From Actinomycetes bacterium (GTDB lineage: Bacteria > Actinomycetota > Acidimicrobiia > Acidimicrobiales > Palsa-688): a stretch of 10,176 nucleotides of DNA. This document shows, one piece after another, positions 5,830 to 10,176 of this stretch (position 1 is its first letter; every line of letters begins with the position of its first letter). Position numbers and translations under genes: made by a program. Under the pieces are notes generated by a model. That model was given only the letters and a program-made list of their open reading frames with translations, did not search any database and was not told the origin of the DNA. Location of the stretch: assembly GCA_021827225.1 (NCBI GenBank), contig JAKAXG010000091.1:1-10176 (forward strand), written 5' to 3'.

Positions 5830-6990
5830 TCACCGCCATCCGCCGTCGAGGGCCCGCTCGGCGTCACGCCGTCCCATGTCGACGAGCACGCTGTGGAACC
5901 GGCCGTCGAAGAACAAGAAGCTGAACAGCTCGGCGTGGTCGCCTCTGAGCCCGCCCAGCAGTGTGGCCAGCGTGCCGAGGTCGGAGAGCCGGCCGGCCGG
6001 CCCCCGGTAGTAGCGGTCGAACACCCGGCGGGCGGCGTTCCCGAGGGCGTCCGGATGGTGGGGCCCGACGTAGAGGTTCGGAACGTGCAGATAGGGCCGG
6101 CTCCGCGGGGAAGCCGCCAGGTGACCGACCCCTGCTGCCGCCACCAGGGCGTTCACCTGGCGCAGGTGGCGGACGTCCTGGGCCATCCGGTCGATCAACA
6201 GTGAGCGCAGCGCCACCAGCACCACGCTGAAGACGTCGTGGGTCCGTCCTGCGGTCCGGCCGTACTGGGGCGAATCCGGGTCGGGGGTGGTGGCGACCAC
6301 CACGATCCGGGCGGCGCCAAGGTCGAGGGCCGGCTTGATCGGGGCGTTGAGGCGCACCCCGCCGTCGATGTACCAGGCGGAGCCTCCGTCGCCTGGAATC
6401 TCGACCGGCAGGAAGGCGACGGGGATGGCCGCCGAGGCCTGGACGTGAACGGCTTCCAGGGGGACGGAGCGGTAGACGAGGCCTCGACCCTCATCCGGCG
6501 GCGGGACGGCGACCGGCCCTTCGAGGAACACCCGGGTCCCACCGTTGGTGCAGTCGGTGGCGACCACAGCGGCGGCGTGGATCCGGCCGTCGCCGGCCAG
6601 GTTGGCATGCAGCCGGTCCCAGTCCAACTCCTGCTCCATGGTGCGGCGCAGCGGCGACGAGTCCAGGAGGCTGTCCATGGCCGGAAGGCCGAGCAGCTCC
6701 AGGCCGTAGCGGAGCGCCAGGCGGGGGGCGGTCGAACGCAGCCCGGTGAACACCTGCGACGGCCGCGCCTGGCACCACAGCCGGAGCGCGTCACCGACCG
6801 CCTCCTCCGGAGGTCTCCCCCTGTCCAGCACGCCGGCGAACAGCGCGGCATTGATGGCTCCGGCACTGGTGCCGAGCAGCACGACCGGCTCATCCGGGAA
6901 CTCGCGGAAGAGCCGGGGCAGCAGCACCGACAACGCCCCCGCCTCGTACGCGCCGCGCGCTCCGGCCCCGGCACACACCACGCCGATCAT
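5830..6990 (-). CDS. Patatin-like phospholipase/esterase
   Basis: This is a Ser-Asp dyad lipid acyl hydrolase, 386 residues. The oxyanion-hole loop is GAGARGAYEAG (8-18). The nucleophile elbow is GTSAG (40-44, Ser42), followed by AINAALFAG. The catalytic Asp is in WYIDGGVRLNAP (Asp209 of DGG). A conserved VQASAAIPVAFLPV (183-196) precedes it, matching the family's ASxAxPxxFxPV. There is no signal peptide, so it should act in the cytoplasm or on the inner membrane face. The C-terminal 150 residues are not recognised beyond the family. The ATG at 6990 has only a weak AGGGA upstream, 27 bases after the SPFH stop, so translation may be coupled. Its neighbours suggest two roles: membrane-lipid turnover with the NfeD/SPFH pair, or cleavage of esters made by the Baeyer-Villiger enzyme. 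Patatins also occur as phage-defence effectors, but no cyclase or sensor is near. Confidence 0.93.
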   Translation of the reverse strand: MIGVVCAGAGARGAYEAGALSVLLPRLFREFPDEPVVLLGTSAGAINAALFAGVLDRGRPPEEAVGDALRLWCQARPSQVFTGLRSTAPRLALRYGLELLGLPAMDSLLDSSPLRRTMEQELDWDRLHANLAGDGRIHAAAVVATDCTNGGTRVFLEGPVAVPPPDEGRGLVYRSVPLEAVHVQASAAIPVAFLPVEIPGDGGSAWYIDGGVRLNAPIKPALDLGAARIVVVATTPDPDSPQYGRTAGRTHDVFSVVLVALRSLLIDRMAQDVRHLRQVNALVAAAGVGHLAASPRSRPYLHVPNLYVGPHHPDALGNAARRVFDRYYRGPAGRLSDLGTLATLLGGLRGDHAELFSFLFFDGRFHSVLVDMGRRDAERALDGGWR

Positions 6991-7001
6991 CGATGGATCC
7001 C

Positions 7002-7017
7002 TACCCGGGACCGGGTA
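7002..7017. repeat. Perfect 16-base inverted repeat between SPFH and patatin genes
   Basis: TACCCGG-GA-CCGGGTA fills the 27-base gap between the SPFH stop and the patatin start. As RNA it would be a tight stem just before the patatin ribosome site, so it could limit or couple patatin translation. As DNA it could bind a dimeric regulator. A role is not shown. Confidence 0.45.
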
Positions 7018-7920
7018 TCAGCGATCGCCGTCGCCGATGCTCGGCTCCGGGAGCAGTGGCAGCGACGCACCGGTCTCGAGCACCCCCTGCAGGCGGCTCA
7101 CCAGGGTGGCCAGCTCCATCGGCAGCACGATCTTCGTGGACGCGCCGGAGCCGATCTGCTTCAGGGTCTCGAGGTATTGCAGCTGCATGGCGGTGGGGTC
7201 CATGCGCCGGGCGACCCCGAGGATCTTCTCGACGCCGCCCGACAGCCCTTCCGCCCTGAGCACGGCGGCCGCCTTCTCTCCTTCGGCCTGGAGGATGGCC
7301 GCCTGCTTGGTCCCCTCGGCCAGGGTGACCGCAGCCTGCTTCTGACCTTCCGCCTCGGTCACCGCCGCCCGCCGGGTCCGCTCCGCGGACATCTGGCGGG
7401 TCATGGCGTCGAGCACGCCGGGCGGCGGATTGACCTCCCGGACCTCGACGGTCGTCACCTTCACCCCCCACCGCTCCGTCACCTCGTCGAGGCGGACCCG
7501 GAGGGCCGCGTTCATGTCCTCCCGTTTGGACAGCACGTCGTCGAGAGCCATGTCTCCCACGACGCTCCGCAAGGTGGTGGCCGCCACGTTGAGGGCGGCC
7601 TTGGCGAAATTCTGGACGCGCAGCACGGACATCTCCGGCTCCACCACCTTGTAGAAGATGATGAAGTCGATGGATATCGACGCGTTGTCCTTGGTGATGG
7701 CCGTCTGATGAGGTATCTCGAGGAACTGCTCCCGCAGATCCACCCAGTTGGTCCGGTCGGTGACCGGGTTGATGATCACCAACCCGGGTCCCCGGGTCCC
7801 GATCGCCCGCCCCAGCCGGAACAGGACGATGCGTTGGTACTCGCGAACGATCCTGACCGAAAGGGCGAGCAGGACCAGGGCGACGAACGCCACGATTCCC
7901 ACCACCAGGGCCACGATCAC
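7018..7920 (-). CDS. SPFH/stomatin-like (slipin) membrane protein
   Basis: Bacterial slipins form large membrane-attached oligomers that organise membrane microdomains and partner with NfeD proteins. This 300-residue protein has one N-terminal membrane helix (about 2-22), then the SPFH/Band 7 domain (about 23-175) with EYQRIVLFRLGRAIGTRGPG (27-46), DLREQFLEIP (61-70), SISIDFIIFYKV (81-92) and GVKVTTVEVREVNPP (152-166). A helical Ala/Glu/Lys stretch follows with three near-repeats: EAEGQKQAA, LAEGTKQAA and QAEGEKAAA (189-219), the usual flotillin/stomatin coiled region. The end, from about 225, is less conserved. The start is GTG at 7920, in a GTGA overlap with the NfeD stop, so the two are translationally coupled. 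The length and layout are normal for the family. Confidence 0.94.
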   Translation of the reverse strand: MIVALVVGIVAFVALVLLALSVRIVREYQRIVLFRLGRAIGTRGPGLVIINPVTDRTNWVDLREQFLEIPHQTAITKDNASISIDFIIFYKVVEPEMSVLRVQNFAKAALNVAATTLRSVVGDMALDDVLSKREDMNAALRVRLDEVTERWGVKVTTVEVREVNPPPGVLDAMTRQMSAERTRRAAVTEAEGQKQAAVTLAEGTKQAAILQAEGEKAAAVLRAEGLSGGVEKILGVARRMDPTAMQLQYLETLKQIGSGASTKIVLPMELATLVSRLQGVLETGASLPLLPEPSIGDGDR

Positions 7921-8438
7921 CGGCCTTCTCCTTCGGGCGTTACCGCTTCCGCGTCACCGAGCAGGTCGGGGGTCTCGTCACCCCACACCTCGAGCCGCAC
8001 GCCACCGCGGCCCACGACCTGGACGGTGGTCCCCGACCGCACCGGGGCGTTGATGGCCAGCGCCGACCATTCCTCACCCTGCACCTTGACGATCCCCTCC
8101 GGGTCCAGGTCGCTCACCGCCACCCCCGAGGCTCCGGTCCGGGCCGGCAGCCGGTCCTCGCCGGATGGCCGGTCTCCCATCGCCAGGGCCCGCCAGGCCA
8201 GGTAGGCGACGCCGGCCGAGAGGGTCAGGTCGCCGGCGAGCAGCACCCACAGCAGGGCGGTGGCCCCACCGGCGACTGCTATGGCCACCAGCGATGCCGC
8301 GGCCAGCAGCCCGATCACCCCCGCCAGGACGTGGGCGTGGGGTCCGACGTGGAAGCCGATCAGAGCCGCGAGCACCACCAGGCCCAACAGGACTCCGGCG
8401 ATCACCCACACGGGTGCCTCCTCTCGCGTGACTCTCAT
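7917..8438 (-). CDS. Short NfeD-like membrane protein
   Basis: This is a partner of SPFH proteins: three to four membrane helices followed by a small soluble beta-barrel (OB) domain thought to contact the slipin. In 173 residues I see hydrophobic segments at about 10-28, 36-56 and 60-84, then the OB domain at about 102-152 with TGASGVAVSDLDPEGIVKVQ, GEEWSALA and GTTVQVVGRGGVRLEV. These match the NfeD pattern G-a-x-tdL-P-G-V-v-GexWxA. The ClpP-like protease domain of long NfeD proteins is absent. The stop overlaps the SPFH start. Two starts are possible: ATG at 8438, and GTG at 8411, which has a full AGGAGG (8417-8422) 5 bases before it and would lose only nine polar residues. The GTG may be the true one. 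This is the first gene of the minus-strand run. Confidence 0.88.
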   Translation of the reverse strand: MRVTREEAPVWVIAGVLLGLVVLAALIGFHVGPHAHVLAGVIGLLAAASLVAIAVAGGATALLWVLLAGDLTLSAGVAYLAWRALAMGDRPSGEDRLPARTGASGVAVSDLDPEGIVKVQGEEWSALAINAPVRSGTTVQVVGRGGVRLEVWGDETPDLLGDAEAVTPEGEGR

Positions 8439-8586
8439 CCTGATCCTAGCGGTGCCGGCCCATTACGTCCCGCCGACTTTTGGCCTTTCCGCCGGCGGGG
8501 GAGGACCCGGCGAAGGGTGCGGATCGCCCGGCCCGGAGGAGCCGGAGGTGGATCGACGGGACCGGGGCTGTCTATAGCGTGGGGCC
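8439..8586. promoter_or_regulatory. Divergent promoter region
   Basis: These 148 bases separate the minus-strand run from the plus-strand pair and must hold both promoters unless transcription reads in. On the minus strand TAGGAT (8443-8448) fits an actinobacterial TANNNT -10 box and would start RNA near the ATG at 8438, which suits the downstream GTG start at 8411. On the plus strand TATAGC (8573-8578) lies 8 bases before the GTG at 8587. No good -35 box was found for either. CCGCCGGCGG (8489-8498) is a perfect palindrome between them and a possible operator. Confidence 0.4.
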
Positions 8587-9057
8587 GTGACACCTACCGC
8601 CGCCCGCAACCGCAACGTGGCTCGCGAGGAGCTTCTCGAGTTCATCCGGCCACGCCATCGGGGCATCCTCGCCACGACCCGAGGCGACGGCCGCCCCCAG
8701 ATGTCGCCGGTCACCATGGGCGTCGACGACGAGGGCCGGATCGTCGTGTCGACATATCCCGAACGGGCCAAATCCCGCAACGCCAGTCGCCGCTCGCTCG
8801 GCTCGATGTGCGTCCTGTCAGGCGAGTTCAACGGCGAGTGGGTGCAGGTGGACGGGGCCATCGAGGTTGTCGAACAGCCCGAAGCGATAGAGGCCCTCGT
8901 CGAGTACTACCGCTGCATCAGCGGCGAGCATCCCGACTGGGACGAATACCGCTCGGCCATGGCGAAGCAGGGCAAGGTGCTGCTGCGCCTGTCGATCCAG
9001 CGCTGGGGGCCCATAAGCCGCGGTGGCTTTCCCGCCCGGCTGCTCGGGGACGGGTGA
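8587..9057 (+). CDS. PPOX-class F420-dependent oxidoreductase
   Basis: This is a split-barrel flavin/deazaflavin-binding protein of the pyridoxamine-phosphate-oxidase-like group, 156 residues. The group uses F420 in actinobacteria to reduce small molecules such as tetrapyrroles or quinones. Visible are FIRPRHRGILATTRGDGRPQ (19-38), with the family's LATxRxDGxPxxSPV, then VTMGVDDEGRIVVSTYPERAKSRN (42-65), where Lys62, Arg64 and Asn65 sit in the cofactor-binding stretch, and EWVQVDGAIEVVE (84-96), the third barrel strand set. The length is normal for TIGR03618-type members. The GTG start at 8587 has no clear ribosome site, but a -10-like box sits just upstream, so a leaderless transcript is plausible. 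It is followed 25 bases later by a TIGR03086-type gene, probably in one transcript. Substrate unknown. Confidence 0.87.
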   Translation: MTPTAARNRNVAREELLEFIRPRHRGILATTRGDGRPQMSPVTMGVDDEGRIVVSTYPERAKSRNASRRSLGSMCVLSGEFNGEWVQVDGAIEVVEQPEAIEALVEYYRCISGEHPDWDEYRSAMAKQGKVLLRLSIQRWGPISRGGFPARLLGDG

Positions 9058-9082
9058 GCCTGGCGCACCCGTCGTTCGCGTC

Positions 9083-9649
9083 ATGCTGGTGGGGATGGAC
9101 CGGGTAGAGGCCCTTCTTCTCGCGCTGGATGCGCAGGTCGAACTGGGACGGCACATAAGAGCCGACCAATTGGCACGAGGAACGCCTTGCGAGGGCTGGT
9201 ATGTCCGTGAAGTGATGAACCACTCGATCGGTGTGACTCTGAAGTTCGCCGACTTCGCCGCGGGCGCCACCATCCAACCTGTGGCCCCCGTAGGCGACCT
9301 CGTCGGACGTGACCACTTGAAGGCCCTCCGCTCGTGCGCTGACGCAGCTCGGGCCGCCTGGCCGTCCGCGGACATGACGCGATCATGCGATCTCCCGTTC
9401 GGGGTCTTCTCCGCCGATCTGGCCGCCGGCATCAACCTGTTCGACGCGCTCGCCCACACCTGGGACATCGCTACCGCCACGGGCGTGCAACTCGAATGTC
9501 CCGACGTCCTGTGGAGCGTGGGACTCGACTCGGCGCGCAGCGTCATCGGGACCCGCCGGGATCGCGCCCACTACGCGGCGGAGGTGCCGGTTGGACCGGG
9601 TGCCGGACCGCGACAACGATTCCTGGGGTTCCTCGGCCGACTCGGGTGA
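9083..9649 (+). CDS. TIGR03086-type metal-binding protein (maleylpyruvate-isomerase/DinB-like fold)
   Basis: Actinobacteria carry many such four-helix proteins. The characterised relatives are mycothiol-dependent isomerases or transferases, with a divalent metal held by three residues. In 188 residues I see TPCEGWYVREVMNHSIG (34-50), containing the family's TPCxxW and the first metal His (about 47), and FDALAHTWDIATATG (120-134), with its HxWDxA motif and the last metal His (about 125). The acidic third ligand is not certain. The ATG at 9083 is preferred because it avoids overlap with the PPOX gene. A second ATG at 9095 is also possible, and a further in-frame GTG at 9023 would overlap the upstream gene by 35 bases. 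Neither ATG has a good ribosome site. The partner and substrate are unknown. Confidence 0.8.
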   Translation: MLVGMDRVEALLLALDAQVELGRHIRADQLARGTPCEGWYVREVMNHSIGVTLKFADFAAGATIQPVAPVGDLVGRDHLKALRSCADAARAAWPSADMTRSCDLPFGVFSADLAAGINLFDALAHTWDIATATGVQLECPDVLWSVGLDSARSVIGTRRDRAHYAAEVPVGPGAGPRQRFLGFLGRLG

Positions 9650-9654
9650 GCCGA

Positions 9655-9680
9655 CCCCCGACCGCGAAGTCCGGCGGGGG
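9655..9680 (+). terminator. Strong hairpin ending the PPOX/TIGR03086 unit
   Basis: CCCCCG (9655-9660), a bulged A, CCG, a 7-base loop, CGG and CGGGGG (9675-9680) give a nine-pair stem starting 6 bases after the TGA at 9649. No T-run follows, but position and stability fit a factor-independent terminator of the high-GC type. Confidence 0.6.
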
Positions 9681-9689
9681 CGGACCGAT

Positions 9690-9722
9690 TACGCTCGAAC
9701 GACCGCCGGCGAAGCTAGGAAG
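9690..9722 (+). promoter_or_regulatory. Possible promoter and ribosome site of the FKBP gene
   Basis: TACGCT (9690-9695) fits the TANNNT -10 pattern. AGGAAG (9717-9722) lies 9 bases before the ATG at 9732 and supports that start. No -35 box is recognisable, so the promoter part is weak. Confidence 0.35.
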
Positions 9723-9731
9723 TGGGAATCA

Positions 9732-10176
9732 ATGGCTGACATCGTGCGCACCCGGTTGCGTGGGGTACCGACGCGACTCGCCCTGGTGGCCGCGGCGGTC
9801 ATCTCGCTGAGCGCCTGCTCGTCGGGCTCCCGGTCCCCGTCTGCGGGGCCGAGCCCCTCGTCGAGCCGGCCATCGCCGACCGCGTCGACATCGCCGGCAG
9901 GCGCTCCCAGCCCCACTGACGCGCCCGTCGTGGCCAAGACCGGGATCACCGTGACCGGAGCCTTCAACGCCAAGCCGACGGTGACCTTCCCGGCCAGCGG
10001 CCCACCGAAGCAACTCATCGAGCAGACCCTCATCCCCGGTCACGGCACCCCCGTCGCCTCCGGCGACACGTTGATCATCAACTACGTCGGTGAGATCTGG
10101 CCGACCAAGATCGGCAGCCCACCCAAGGTCTTCGACAGTTCGTTCTCCCGAGGGACGCCGGCCGGCTTCGTGATCG
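9732..10176 (+). CDS. FKBP-type peptidyl-prolyl isomerase lipoprotein, N-terminal part
   Basis: This is a surface-anchored prolyl isomerase that helps secreted proteins fold. The window shows 148 residues before it ends. Arg6, Arg8, Arg10 and Arg15 plus a hydrophobic core (16-25) lead to the lipobox LSAC, with Cys29 the expected lipid-bearing residue. Residues 30-65 form a Ser/Pro/Thr-rich linker. Then come GITVTGAFNAKPTVTFP (71-87), a stretch common in actinobacterial FKBP lipoproteins, and the FKBP domain from about 100: GDTLIINYVGEIW (111-123) and KVFDSSFSRGTPAGFVI (132-148). The catalytic-site Tyr118, Phe134 and Asp135 are in place. The loop between the two, PTKIGSPP, is a few residues longer than the usual short GGK-like turn. 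The domain's second half lies outside the window. The gene follows a hairpin, so it is a separate unit. Confidence 0.92.
   Translation, partial: MADIVRTRLRGVPTRLALVAAAVISLSACSSGSRSPSAGPSPSSSRPSPTASTSPAGAPSPTDAPVVAKTGITVTGAFNAKPTVTFPASGPPKQLIEQTLIPGHGTPVASGDTLIINYVGEIWPTKIGSPPKVFDSSFSRGTPAGFVI

Noticed and set aside
3958..6204. A 748-codon open frame on the plus strand across the monooxygenase and patatin genes
   Set aside because: It is the antisense of two well-supported genes. Long open antisense frames are expected at this GC content, and the product has no recognisable family features.
6238..8205. A 655-codon open frame on the plus strand across the patatin, SPFH and NfeD genes
   Set aside because: Antisense shadow for the same reason. 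The minus-strand proteins carry complete motifs.
5830..8438. A phage-defence reading of the patatin gene (CBASS-type effector)
   Set aside because: No nucleotide cyclase, sensor or other defence gene is in the window. The neighbours fit membrane or metabolic roles.

Overview
The window looks like chromosomal DNA from a high-GC actinobacterium. GC is very high, GTG and TTG starts occur, and open reading frames run antisense through nearly every gene. Two flavin/F420-type oxidoreductases (a luciferase-like monooxygenase and a PPOX-class F420 enzyme), a TIGR03086/maleylpyruvate-isomerase-type protein (a fold linked to mycothiol chemistry) and an FKBP lipoprotein with a Ser/Pro-rich linker all fit Actinomycetota. 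I cannot place it below phylum level from sequence alone.

Left third (1-2911), a scar region. It opens with the 3' part of an IS110-family transposase (3-641). A 470-base stretch with no recognisable gene but several hairpins follows (642-1111). Then come three gene remnants, each missing its N-terminal half or more: a cation diffusion facilitator without its first three membrane helices (1112-1705, +), the C-terminal half of a SAM-dependent methyltransferase (1953-2348, -), and the last 58 residues of a class II aldolase/adducin protein (2352-2528, +). The last two meet almost base to base near 2350 and point away from each other, the mark of a rearrangement junction or an assembly join. The first intact gene, a cysteine-free carboxymuconolactone-decarboxylase-family protein (2525-2911, +), overlaps the aldolase remnant by ATGA, so the pair was once an operon.

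Centre (3012-8438, all minus strand). Five intact genes in one direction, in transcription order: a short NfeD-like membrane protein, an SPFH/stomatin-like protein (4-base overlap with NfeD), a patatin-like lipid hydrolase (27 bases later), a type I Baeyer-Villiger monooxygenase (108 bases later) and an LLM-class flavin/F420 oxidoreductase (82 bases later). NfeD and SPFH form a known membrane-scaffold pair. A Baeyer-Villiger enzyme turns ketones into esters, so the hydrolase beside it could cleave the product. That link is inference. A GC-rich hairpin at 2981-3007 closes the run against the convergent carboxymuconolactone-decarboxylase-family gene.

Right part (8587-10176, plus strand). A PPOX-class F420-dependent protein and a TIGR03086-type metal-binding protein form a small two-gene unit ended by a strong hairpin (9655-9680). 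The start of an FKBP-type peptidyl-prolyl isomerase lipoprotein follows and runs off the window. The 8439-8586 gap is the divergent promoter region for the two gene sets.

I found no tRNA, rRNA, CRISPR array or clear defence island. The points most worth checking are the double-truncation junction near 2350 and the five-gene NfeD/SPFH/patatin/monooxygenase run.
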